Positions 19,201-27,368 of a DNA stretch of 27,808 nucleotides are shown piece by piece; the first letter of the stretch is position 1, and the number at the start of each line of letters is the position of its first letter. The stretch is taken from positions 1 through 27,808 of the forward strand of contig RBNI01000693.1 of the NCBI GenBank assembly GCA_003990745.1, in the 5' to 3' direction. Position numbers and translations under genes: made by a program. Source of the stretch: Jimgerdemannia flammicorona (taxonomy: Eukaryota > Mucoromycota > Endogonomycetes > Endogonales > Endogonaceae). Below the pieces are notes generated by a model, which was not told the DNA's origin, made no database searches, and saw only the letters and a program-made list of their open reading frames with translations.

Positions 19201-19773
19201 GTATAGGAGCATATAGTGAGCAAGAAGGATACTACATATTTTTATCTGGAAATATATAATACCAAACATTGCAGAGAAAGGAACACTATGGATAACCAAC
19301 AAGAAGATACCCAGGCAAAAGAACAATCTAGTACAGTATAGCAAAACATATTTGAACAACTCCATTTCATGCCATCTGTATCATCTCCACTGGATGATGA
19401 CAGATGCTTCATGTGAAACTTAGGAAAGCCGACAATGTCGAAACCAGTCTAAGTCCATCCACATGACAGATATTGTTACTAGGAATTGCCTTGGATTACA
19501 AGAAAAGTCTATTTCCGAGAGGTTCGAACCCCCAGCCGTGACAATGGGAGCCCTTGCCCTAGACAAGGATGGCCAGTCCTCGCAAATGCACCAACCAGAT
19601 AAAAAAAAAGTAGACCAAGACCTGTTAACCCTGTGTAACTACAACTATGAGTGATGAGATCTTTGAAATCGGAATTTTCTCATGTGACCAGCACATGTTC
19701 CACTTACAGCACAGGTCATGCATTTTGCCAGAAAGTATGATCAAAGGAAGATCACATCAGATGGGCGAATAAG
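19201..19773 (+). other. Spacer between Pol and third ORF of element A, with possible small ORF
   Basis: Mostly non-coding. A frame from ATG 19288 (MDNQQEDTQAKEQSS) with stops at 19339, 19408 and 19453 contains LGKPTMSKPV, faintly like the LGNCTMSMPL of the small ORF in element B (weak). On the minus strand there is a tRNA-like A-box/B-box pair (19519-19565). An A9 run is at about 19600. Confidence 0.35.
19519..19565 (-). other. Antisense tRNA-like A-box/B-box pair, element A
   Basis: Minus strand: TGTCTAGGGCAAGGGCT (19565-19549, A-box-like), then GGTTCGAACCTC (19530-19519), close to the B-box consensus GGTTCGANTCC. GGGGG-TTCGAAC-CTCTC can form a 5-bp T-arm with wobble pairs and the standard 7-base loop. 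The spacing (about 35) is shorter than in a full tRNA, so this looks like a tRNA-derived fragment, not a functional tRNA. Confidence 0.45.
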
Positions 19774-19780
19774 TATAAAT
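19774..19780 (+). promoter_or_regulatory. TATA box upstream of the third ORF of element A
   Basis: TATAAAT within GTATAAATACCC, the same context as the LTR promoters here, 72 bp before ATG 19846. Suggests a separate transcript for the third ORF. Promoter activity is inferred. Confidence 0.5.
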
Positions 19781-19845
19781 ACCCAAGGCAAGAATACCCT
19801 GCAACTCTCATCCCCCTTTCCTCACAAAGAAAAGACAAGACAAGA

Positions 19846-20676
19846 ATGCCTGCCACCCGCCACCAAACTGCCCACCGTAGCCAGCCCCTCTCAAGCCAGG
19901 TTAACTGCCTCTTTGGATACATCCAGGTTGCCATCCAAGGAAGGAACCGCCGCTCAGAGGCCCTTAACCTCTCCAGCCAGGACCTAGGACAGTATGTCCT
20001 TGACCGCCGCGAACTTATCGAAAGGGCCTACCTTGCTATCAGCCACCTAGAAATCTGGCATGAATATGAAATTGGGCACCAGCTCCTCCAACATACGAAT
20101 AGCCTACCCATGGACCAGGTCTCTGACTGGACTCACCTAGACAGGCACAAGTAAAGACTTGCTAAGAAGGTCCACCAAATCATGTGCTATATATCCTTCG
20201 CAATCCCCAACCTCAACTACATACAACTGAAGGACTTCCAGAACCTCTCTTTCTCTGAGGTCAATGAACTAGAGATCAAGGTAGCCCAAGAAGCCAACTC
20301 CTGGATCACTCTCAAGTCTACTGACTGCGAACCCTACTGGAGCCCCCTCCTGAATAACAACCCTGACCAATGGCTCCAAGGTCTCTCTGACCTCTTTGAA
20401 GGACCGCCCATCTGAATGGATATTCCCAGGCATGAAGATCAAGAGCTCTACTTGGATGGCCCCAACCGCATCAGATAGAGAACTCCTACACCAGCACCTA
20501 TTCCAATGCAAGAACCATTTGCAGACCTCATTGACTTCTCCATCCTGGACAGTGAGCCATCTGCAACCACCACCCCCTCTGTCTCTGAAGAAGATGGTAA
20601 TAACCCTAAGGAGGATTCCCTGCCTTTCTCTCCCCTGGTTCTCAATTTCTCAATCAACGAGGACGTTGATTTCTAA
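19846..20676 (+). pseudogene. Third ORF of element A (post-pol accessory protein)
   Basis: 276 codons from ATG 19846 (MPATRHQ) to TAA 20674-20676, one frame, with internal stops TAA 20152, TGA 20413 and TAG 20476. The stop overlaps the start of the PPT. Layout: basic N-terminus (QGRNRRSEA), helical middle (HEYEIGHQLLQHTN; LSFSEVNELEIKVAQEAN), then a Pro/Ser/Thr and acidic tail (DLIDFSILDSEP; SVSEEDGN; NEDVDF). No signal peptide or transmembrane segment, so it is not an obvious Env although it sits in the env position. The middle resembles the LTR-encoded ORF of elements B and D (IGH-LL; LSF/Y-x5-ELE). Identity unknown. Confidence 0.68.
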
Positions 20677-20687
20677 GGAGGGAAGGA
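20675..20687 (+). other. Polypurine tract of element A
   Basis: AAGGAGGGAAGGA immediately before the TGTAATAG start of the 3' LTR. Confidence 0.88.
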
Positions 20688-21490
20688 TGTAATAGAATGA
20701 GCAAACAGATGGGACATGACGAATGATCACATGACCTGGTGATGACATCATCATATGATCGAGCACAGCATATGAATAACAAGTGATGAATGATGCAAAC
20801 AAACAATGCGAAAAATGATATTTAGTTTACCCCTAACAACCGGCACCACAGCAACAGTTGCCACAGCTGCTGATCATTGCCTAGTAATTGAGGTCCTGAT
20901 TACAAAGATATTCTTTACCAAAAACCACCTGACAAAGATTGCAATCACAAACCTCATTATAGTTACCAAATTAGTCACTCATACTTAGTCAGAAATCGTG
21001 GACCAACTTGTATAAATACCCCCCAGTTTCCATCCGAAATAAAGCAGTTTTAGTTTAGTCCTTAATACAAGAATCAAGTCCCCCCCCATACACACACATT
21101 CCCCTGAGTCTTAGTAATGACATCTAAGTGACTCTAGTGTTTCTGACTAAACTCCAGAAGCCTAGCTAACTTCTGCCAGAACTGAGACCAGTATACAAAT
21201 TCACAAAGACTTAAGAAAACCCATTGAACCTGAATTCCAAGGCGAATTCAGTCTGTGCACAGCAAAGAACAAGACCCTCAAAATAGGGCACAAGAGAAAG
21301 ACCTTTGAAAAATAAGGCATACAAAAGAAAGACCTTTGAAAGATAAGGCACTGCTGCTACAACTACTTAAAGCAAGTGCTTCCTCAACTGAAGGCTTCTT
21401 GGTACATATTGTGTACTAAGTCCCTAAGTAATAGTCTACTTCTCTAATTATCCAAAGGATAAGAGAGGGACAGAAGTGAGAGTTATTACA
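20688..21490 (+). repeat. 3' LTR of element A (803 bp)
   Basis: Same length as 12334-13136, ending TATTACA, a perfect inverse of the TGTAATA start. TATA box at 21011-21018. Many sites show CA where the other LTR has TG, the expected outcome when each copy loses a different strand of the same CpG. Confidence 0.95.
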
Positions 21491-21495
21491 GTCCA
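21491..21495 (+). repeat. Target-site duplication of element A (right), GTCCA
   Basis: GTCCA follows the LTR end at 21490 and is followed by GATAGCC, the continuation of the element B LTR. Confidence 0.93.
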
Positions 21496-22021
21496 GATAG
21501 CCTCTCACTAGTATAAATACCCCCTCCTCCAGACCTCAGAATCTCAGACTAAAAACAGACTCAAACATACTTGAACAATCTGAACACAACTCCTGAGCAC
21601 TTCCCCACAATATCTCTTCACACAACTACTCCTAGTATAGCAATATCATGAATAGCGAATAAACCTATTTAATAACCCACAAACCACTCTTAAGTAAATC
21701 CACTCTCTGTTAGGTCCCACTCCTAACTCTATCACGAAATTTCCTAATTGGGTATTGTCTGCAGTGATACACCAATTCAACTAAGCTGGTCTTAGTTTCT
21801 TGAACTTCCTGAAATATAGAAAATTCTGAACATCCAGAACTAGTCCAAAAAAGGACTTTGGTTGAGACATCAACCCAATCTTAAAATCAATAAGCATAGA
21901 AGATGTACTCCATATGAAATTGATCTTGACTATAAGAAAAAAGTCTTCTAGAATATCCAGAACTTCTAGAAAACTCTTCCAGAACTATATAATGATTACC
22001 CAAAAAAGCAACCCTCTTACA
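21496..22021 (+). repeat. 3' LTR of element B, second part
   Basis: Resumes GATAGCCTCTCACTAG after element A and ends CCCTCTTACA. Contains the TATA box (21512-21518) and AATAAA (21658-21663) equivalent to 3792 and 3938. Together with 10773-12333 it makes a 2087-bp LTR. It is also an inverted repeat of 23805-24330. Confidence 0.92.
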
Positions 22022-22026
22022 AAAAT

Positions 22027-22339
22027 CAAGGTTATTCTATACAACAGTAGTACAGAATGGTACCAAATCATTAGAGGACAGAAGATTGCCCAGGCAGTCT
22101 TCATGAAGATCAAGACCTCGCAATTACAAGAAGTTTCTGAACTAACTGAAGGAACAAGACAGGTCAAAGGATTTGAGAGTTCAGACATGAAGGAAGTGCA
22201 CCTCTTTCAAGTCAACTACCTCAAGAGGAATACTCTCCAGCAAGTGTACCAGCAACCAGCCAAACTGCACAAGAATCTGATTCTGGAGTCTAGAGAATAT
22301 AGTATCTTCACTACCCAACCCCAGAAATCTTTTCTTTGA
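22027..22339 (+). pseudogene. Element C dUTPase, C-terminal half
   Basis: Same frame as 1760-2184 once element B is removed. KVILYNSS completes motif 3, motif 4 reads IRGQKIAQAVF (about 22067-22100), motif 5 reads KGFESSD (about 22168; Gly to Glu). After the domain the frame continues about 50 codons to TGA 22337-22339. With both halves the domain has all five motifs and a usual length. Confidence 0.8.
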
Positions 22340-22640
22340 ACCCAAGAAAGATATCTCACACCTAGATATAGAGGGATACACATTCTCTGACAAGATAAAT
22401 CCAGTATACTCCTAAGCAATCAATCAAAGTTGAGAGACCATCATCTTGCTGAAAGAAATCATTATAGGACATTTGGTACCTTTTCTCAACTGAACTTATA
22501 GGGAAGTTTATGAACTAAATCTATCAAGAAATGGCAAAAGGTCTCAGAAGAAAGAAAAGGCCCCTCTGCAACCCAGAAGACATGAAGTCTTCCACCAATA
22601 TTGGAGAAGAGTTGATACCTCAACAATAGTAACAACTAGT
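22340..22640 (+). other. Linker between dUTPase and RT of element C
   Basis: Degraded coding-like sequence without a recognisable domain. Somewhere here the frame changes by one step before RT. Confidence 0.4.
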
Positions 22641-23400
22641 AGAACTTCTCAAAAAATATCAAGATATCTTCACTATCAATTATGGCAACCTGCTATACAA
22701 TCTATTATATCACCACAGCATAAATATGGGAAATGTAACACCCATTCAACAGAAATCTTATAGAATACCCCATCACTTGAAAATATTTGAAAAGGAGCAC
22801 ATTCAAGAACTCTTAGACAATAGAGTCATCCAACCCTCTACCAGCCCCTGGGCCAGCCCTATACTTATCATACCAAAAAAAGAAGAATAGAGACTTTATG
22901 TGGATTACAGGAAACTCAATTCAGTTACTGAAAAAGACACCTATCCTTTGCCCAGAATTGATGACCTCTTGGATCAGTTACAAGATGCCAGATACTTCAG
23001 CAGTATGGACCTCTTTGCAGGATTTCATGAGATTCCCATAGACCCCAAAGACATTCAAAAGACAGTCTTCCTTACCTTAGGAAAACTATTCAAATACCTC
23101 TGAATGCCCTTTGGACTCTGTAATATACCCCCCCACCTTTCAGAGGATGATGAACTCAGTCTATGCCCCCTTGATCCACTACTGCCTAAGGACAATTCCA
23201 ACATCTATTCAGCAAATTTTGAAGAACACCTGTACTACCTAGAGGAATTCTTTAAGCTCACCTATAAGAACTACTTGAGATTAAATGCAAAAAAATACTA
23301 CTTTGGAAAACAGAAACTTGAATTCCTTAGATTCATAGTTTGAAGAAAGGAACCCATGCAGATCTAAAGAAAACCAAGAAGATCAACAATTGGCCAATAC
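22641..23400 (+). pseudogene. Element C reverse transcriptase
   Basis: RT of another Gypsy clade: KYQDIF, QKSYRIPHHL, VIQPSTSPWASPILIIPKK, RLYVDYRKLN (about 22890), TYPLPRIDDLLDQL, SSMDLFAGFHEIPID, MPFGLCN (23104). After the MPFGLCN block, small indels change frame twice and the YxDD catalytic box is gone: the sequence runs from a -MNSVYAPLIHYCL-like frame into DNSNIYSANFEEHL. TAG 22888 and TGA 23101 add stops. Non-functional. Confidence 0.85.
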
Positions 23401-23589
23401 CTAAGACCCCAAAGGAAACACTATTATTCCTGATACTAGTATCTTACTATCAAGGATTTCACCTAAATTGCTGCCCCAATTCGAAGTCTTCTCAAGAAAG
23501 AAGTACCATTTAAATAGACAGAATCACAAAAAAAAACCTTTAAAGAACTCAAGAACTGCATGACTACAGTACCAATCCTTATATGTCCC

Positions 23590-23804
23590 AATCTATAGAA
23601 GTCATTCATCTTATATACAGATGCTTCTAAAGATGGTCTTAGAGCAGTTCTAGTCCAAGAAGGATCTGATCAACAGCACTATGTGATAGCTTATACAAGT
23701 AGAGCTACCAATCAGCAGCAGATGAACTATGGTAGCACCAAACTAGAATGTCTTGCAGTCATATGGGTGGTCACCCTGTTCAAGTATTACCTCATCAGAA
23801 AAAG
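23590..23804 (+). pseudogene. Element C RNase H, truncated
   Basis: FILYTDASKDGLRAVLVQEG (Asp at about 23619), VIAYTSRATN, STKLECLAVIW (Glu), FKYYL, then cut at 23804 by the LTR of element D before the last catalytic Asp. Frame is open over this stretch. The Gly to Arg at DGLRAVL parallels the same change in element A RNase H. Confidence 0.8.
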
Positions 23805-24482
23805 TGTAAGAGGGTTGCTTTTTAGGGTAATTGTTATATAGTTCTGAAAGGGTTTTCTGAAAGTTCTGGATATTCTGGAAGACCATTTTCTTATGGTCAA
23901 GATCAATTTCATATGGAGTACATCCTCTACGCTTATTGATTTCAAGATCGGGTTGACATCTCAACCAAAGTCCTTTTTCGGACTAGTTCTGGATGTTCAG
24001 GATTTTCCATATTATAGGAAGTTCAAGAAACTAAGACCAGCTTAGTTTAATTGGCGTATTGCTGCAGACAATACTCAATTAGGAAATTTCGTGATGGGGT
24101 TAGAAGTAGGACCTAACAGGGAGTGGATTTACTTAAAAGTGATTTGTGGGTTATTATATAGGTTTATTCACTATTCATGATATTGCTATACTAGGAGTAG
24201 TTGTGTGAAGGGATATTGTGGGGAAGTGCTCAGAAGTTGTGATTGAATTGTTCAGGTCTGAGATTCTGAGGTCTGGGGGAGGGGGTATTTATACTATTGA
24301 GAGGCTATCTGGACTATGCTAAATATGGGTGTAGCACTAAGTGCTTTGCTGAGTCAGAATGCAGTCATGTAGTATAAGTGTGATCTGACATATCAAGAGA
24401 TCGTCTGAGTGCTGAGTCAGTTCACAGTCATGTTATACAAGGCTAATCTAACTATACTATGACTGCTAATCTATTTATGTTT

Positions 24483-25579
24483 TTAGGTACTGTCTGGATA
24501 GTCTTCGATGACATCACCATCAATTGCTTCATCTCTGATGAAGTAGTCGTCTAGAAAAAGTGGTTTGCAGATTACTTCTCCTTGTTCGCTAAGGTAGTAA
24601 TATATTGGAACTTCATCTCCGTCCCATAGGATAGCATCATCTGTCTCATATGCTGGATAAGGTGTTGGTGGGCGAAGAAGTGGTGCATCGTTTTCGCTTT
24701 CATTGGATTCACTGTCTGCGTACCTTCTATAGGTTATGGCACTATGAGTTGCAGAGTTGTAGTAAGCTGGCAGCTGTGGTTCATGTTGCTCGTACTCAGG
24801 TGGTGGAGTGGTTGGTTCAACTTTGAGGGTTGTCTGAAGGTATAGGTTGTGTTCTCTAGTCTCTTCATTGTAGTTGAAGTAATCAGGGGTGAATGCAGGT
24901 TGGTATTCGTACCAGTGGTCATTGTCTCAATAAGTCTCATATGTGGTTATGAACTGTTGTAAGTTTATCAGCAAGGTTGGTGGTGTGATCAGGGTTGGTA
25001 GAGATCCTTGGCTTGAGATCATGTTGGCATCAGAGGGATCGTTGTCTTCTGCTTCATCTTCATCAAATCGAATTATATCATAGACATCCTTCATAGCATA
25101 TCTGACTTGGGGCATTTGCAGAATATGGTCATCAGGTGCGGGAAGGTTCTGTCAGTAGTCTGAACATATTCGAGATACTTGTGATTGAGTTCTTGTATCA
25201 TGTCATCGATTTGGCCATAGGACAGAGTAGCAACCATTTCGCTGGTAGTAACTCGGAGATGGGGAATAAAGGTGCTGTACTCATAGAAGAGTTCTCGGTG
25301 TTTGCGGGCGATGAGCTTCTGGTATTGAGACATCTGGATAATGTCTGTGTCATGATGATGTTCGACCATGTCTTCCAGGAGGTGGCTGATCTGATAGTAG
25401 CTTGAGATTTGTCCAATCCAGTGGGCCTCGTTAAGCATATTCAGGGCATTCCATCAGGCTTCCATGAAGTAGAGGGGTGCTTGGCTATAGATATTTATGA
25501 GGGGTAGAGGGGGTGTGGCTCAGTTGACAATGGCATTCCAAATGTCAGCATGGATGTGGTTGTAGATCTCGGTGGTCAT
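24483..25579 (-). pseudogene. LTR-encoded ORF, copy 3 (element D)
   Basis: Third copy of the LTR ORF, starting ATG 25579-25577 (MTTEIYNHIHADIW) and ending TAA 24485-24483. It is 1097 nt, one base shorter than the other two copies: a C is missing near 25131 after TDRTFPHL, which shifts the frame. Other differences are mostly transitions. The N-terminal half is open over 115 codons (25438-25094), longer than in either LTR of element B. That a third, independently inserted element has the same ORF within its LTR shows this is a family trait. Confidence 0.7.
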
Positions 25580-25648
25580 GTTTGTGTGTTTGGAAGTTAT
25601 AGTTGTTGTTTGTTTTGGTTTTCTGTTTCAACATGTCTCGGGGCTTGG

Positions 25649-25655
25649 TATATAT
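25649..25655 (-). promoter_or_regulatory. TATA-like box upstream of LTR ORF copy 3
   Basis: TATATA on the minus strand about 72-77 bp before ATG 25579, as in both LTRs of element B. Confidence 0.4.
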
Positions 25656-25867
25656 GCATTTGTTCTTGATTGGTAAGATCCTGTTTGTGTGAATCTTGTG
25701 TTCCGTGACTTGGTATTGACTCAGCTTTATATGCTGTGACTTCTGTTTGACTCAGCTTCATGATCTTGCAGGTAATTTCCAGATTTGTTTGAAGATCGCA
25801 TGTGATTTTGGTGGCTTGTTCAGAGGGTGACATGTGATTTCTATGGCTTGGAGGTTGTGTGCTTACA

Positions 25868-25881
25868 ACTCTCCCCTTCTT
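25868..25881 (-). other. Polypurine tract of element D
   Basis: Minus strand AAGAAGGGGAGAGT next to the LTR, identical to that of element B. Confidence 0.85.
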
Positions 25882-25914
25882 AGCTTTCGATGTCCTCGTT
25901 GGGGCCTTCTAATT

Positions 25915-26228
25915 TTGTTTTAGTATTGTTACACCATTTGGGAGGTCAAAAGTCTGGTAAAGTCCATTTTTTTAGAAAGTGGCATGCTCATAGTACAGTT
26001 GCCTAATGTATTGGATTCATATGTTAAAGGGTTGTGTGTTCAATTCCATGCACCAGAGGTGATTCTGACATCATTCACTGCTGGAGAATTTCCTCTAAGG
26101 AATCTTCTTAAATATCTATGCCTCGTTTCCCACCAGTGGTATGGGGAGAATAGGCTGGCTTTCAGTTTTGCTATTTTTCTAGGGGGTCGGTATTCTTTTG
26201 TTCTTGCTGAGTTCTTGATTAGGTTCAT
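25915..26228 (-). pseudogene. Putative small basic ORF in the spacer of element D
   Basis: Starts ATG 26228 (MNLIKNSARTKEYRPPRK) and is open for 62 codons to TGA 26042-26040, then continues in frame with NTLGNCTMSMPL. It matches the small frame at 10414 in element B. Rich in Arg/Lys (RKIAKLKA, RHRYLRRFLRGN). Whether it is translated is uncertain; an antisense tRNA-like motif overlaps. Confidence 0.38.
26000..26055 (+). other. tRNA-like A-box/B-box pair antisense to element D
   Basis: Plus strand TGCCTAATGTATTGG (26000-26014) resembles a tRNA D-arm/A-box (TGGCCTAATGGATAAGG type), and GTGTTCAATTCC (26036-26047) resembles a B-box, followed by ATGCACCA (26048-26055). The arms no longer pair well, so it is a decayed tRNA-derived fragment at best. 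Confidence 0.4.
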
Positions 26229-26295
26229 GATAATTATAATGTTCGGGAGGGTATTATATATAGTATGAACTGATAGATGCAGGAGTGTTTAGGTT

Positions 26296-27286
26296 TTAGT
26301 TGTTCAAGGAGTCGTATTCCTGAACTAAGTCAGTAGCATTCTGGAGATTGGTCTTGGGTTCCCATGTTGCATCATGGATCAGATAACCTTTCCATTTAAT
26401 GAGATACTCAGGGTGGTTCTTGTGGCCATGTCTGTTGAGGATTTGTTCAACTTCATATTCTTCCTGGTTATTAATAATGATGGGTGCAGGTGGTTTTGTA
26501 GTATGGTTCGGGAATAGCTCATCATCATTGTCATTATATCATTTGAGATGTTGGACATTGAAGACTGGGTGAATCTTAATGGTGTCTGGTAGCACCAATT
26601 TGTAGGAGGTCGGAGAGACTTGTGAAATGACTTCAAATGATTCAATGAACTTGCTGTTCAGCTTTGTAGATAGTCTGTGCTTGAGGTTGTCAACTTGGTA
26701 TCCTTGGATGTCTAGTAGAACTTTTTCTCCAATATTGAAGGTTTCTTCTCGGCAATGTTGGTTAACATACTATGACTGTTGTTCTTGAGCTCGCGATAAA
26801 TTGTCAATTGTGATCTGGTTTAGATTATGTATTCAGAGTAAGAATTCTTCAACAGCTTCAACTGTAGAGGGTTCTTCAGTGATTCAGATGAGTGTCAGAG
26901 GAGTGTTTGGGTTTTGTCTAGTGTTGGCGAAGAATGGGGTCATTCCAAGAGAGGCTTGCTTGCTGTTATTGTAGACAAACTCGACTGCAGTGAGGTGTTC
27001 ATGCCAATCATCTTATCTGTAGGAAACATAGTTTCTTAGCATTTGTTCCAGAGTTCGATTCATTCTTTTAGTTTGTCTATCAGTTTCAGGGTGAAAAGCT
27101 AAAGACAGTACAAGTTTCGTTCCAAGGTGTGCGTGGAGGGCTTTCCAAAAATGGCTGGTGAATTTCAGGTCTCGGTCACTAACAATGATCTTAGGAAGAC
27201 CATGATAGTGGAAGATATTGTCAAATAAGAGTGTAGCTATGTCTGGTGCTGTTGCAGTAGTGGTGGTTGGTACAAAGTGAGCTTGT
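26296..27286 (-). pseudogene. Element D integrase and chromodomain
   Basis: Minus strand from 27286: AHFVPTTTTATAPDIATLLF, IIVSDRDLKFTSHFWKAL (second Asp kept), then ETDRQTKRMNRTLEQM where the catalytic Glu is Lys (GAA to AAA) and Gly is Arg. Next comes the integrase tail (NIGEKVLLDIQGYQVDNLKHRL; TIKIHPVFNVQHLK), and a chromodomain at about 26480-26340: EEYEVEQIL, HPEYLIKWKGYLIHDATWEP with the aromatic cage intact. Ends TAA 26298-26296. Several stops, including in the -TTDRD- to tail part. The first catalytic Asp and HHCC site lie beyond the break. Confidence 0.87.
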
Positions 27287-27368
27287 CACCTTTCACCGGT
27301 AACATTCAGGTGACACAAGATTTGGACAACACTTTCCGCGAAGTTTTTGGTGAAAAGCTACTATCAAC
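27287..27368. other. Junction and leader of the GC-rich segment
   Basis: Similarity to the B family stops at AGCTTGT (27280-27286). The next 82 bases (CACCTTTCACCGGTAAC...) match nothing else here and lead to ATG 27369. CpG sites become common (ACCGG, CCGCG), unlike the left 27 kb. Confidence 0.7.

Larger units (their letters stand above)
12334..21490 (+). mobile_element. Element A: complete dUTPase-bearing chromovirus with a third ORF
   Basis: 9157-bp Ty3/Gypsy element nested in the 3' LTR of element B. Two LTRs of exactly 803 bp with ends TGTAATA...TATTACA, PBS 13140, gag, dUTPase, zinc module, protease, RT, RNase H, integrase, chromodomain, an extra ORF (19846-20676), PPT and a 5-bp target duplication. 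Related to element B in every domain but with much shorter LTRs. It is the youngest insertion by nesting, yet already broken by stops, three single-base frame changes and a lost integrase Asp. Confidence 0.93.
2185..22021 (+). mobile_element. Element B: full-length dUTPase-bearing chromovirus with 2.1-kb coding LTRs
   Basis: Complete Ty3/Gypsy element on the plus strand, interrupted in its 3' LTR by element A (12334-21490). Parts: 5' LTR 2185-4301, PBS 4305, gag, dUTPase, protease, RT, RNase H, integrase, chromodomain ending at 10348, spacer, PPT 10759-10772, 3' LTR 10773-12333 plus 21496-22021. LTR ends are TGTAAG...CTTACA (5' end decayed to TATAAG). The internal region is 6471 bp. The LTRs are very long because each encloses an ORF of 365 codons. 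A target duplication of AAAAT flanks the whole. Confidence 0.9.
22022..23804 (+). mobile_element. Element C, right part: dUTPase end, RT, RNase H
   Basis: Continuation of the element interrupted at 2184, starting with the right AAAAT duplication (22022-22026). It carries the rest of the dUTPase, a long linker, RT and the first part of RNase H. It is then cut at 23804 by element D on the opposite strand. Integrase and the 3' LTR of C are not in the window. Confidence 0.85.
23805..25867 (-). repeat. 3' LTR of element D (2063 bp)
   Basis: Plus strand begins TGTAAGAGGGTTGC and ends GTGTGCTTACA, the inverse of the element B LTR. TATA box (inverted) 24287-24293, AATAAA (inverted) 24163-24168, LTR ORF 25579-24483, TATA-like box 25655-25649. 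Confidence 0.92.
23805..27286 (-). mobile_element. Element D: 3' part of a B-family chromovirus, minus strand
   Basis: Inverted copy of the B family. On the minus strand it reads integrase core (from 27286), chromodomain, spacer, PPT (25881-25868), 3' LTR (25867-23805). It inserted in the RNase H of element C; the flanking bases are AAAAG (23800-23804), the candidate target duplication, whose partner is out of view. It breaks abruptly at 27286 inside the integrase, where unrelated GC-rich sequence begins. Confidence 0.9.

Noticed and set aside
19519..19590. Complete functional tRNA gene in element A spacer
   Set aside because: Only A- and B-box-like parts and a T-arm are present. The spacing is about 10 bases short and no acceptor stem pairs, so it is reported as tRNA-like only.
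19846..20676. Envelope glycoprotein in the third ORF
   Set aside because: No signal peptide, no transmembrane segment, no furin-like site and few Cys; only the genomic position resembles env.
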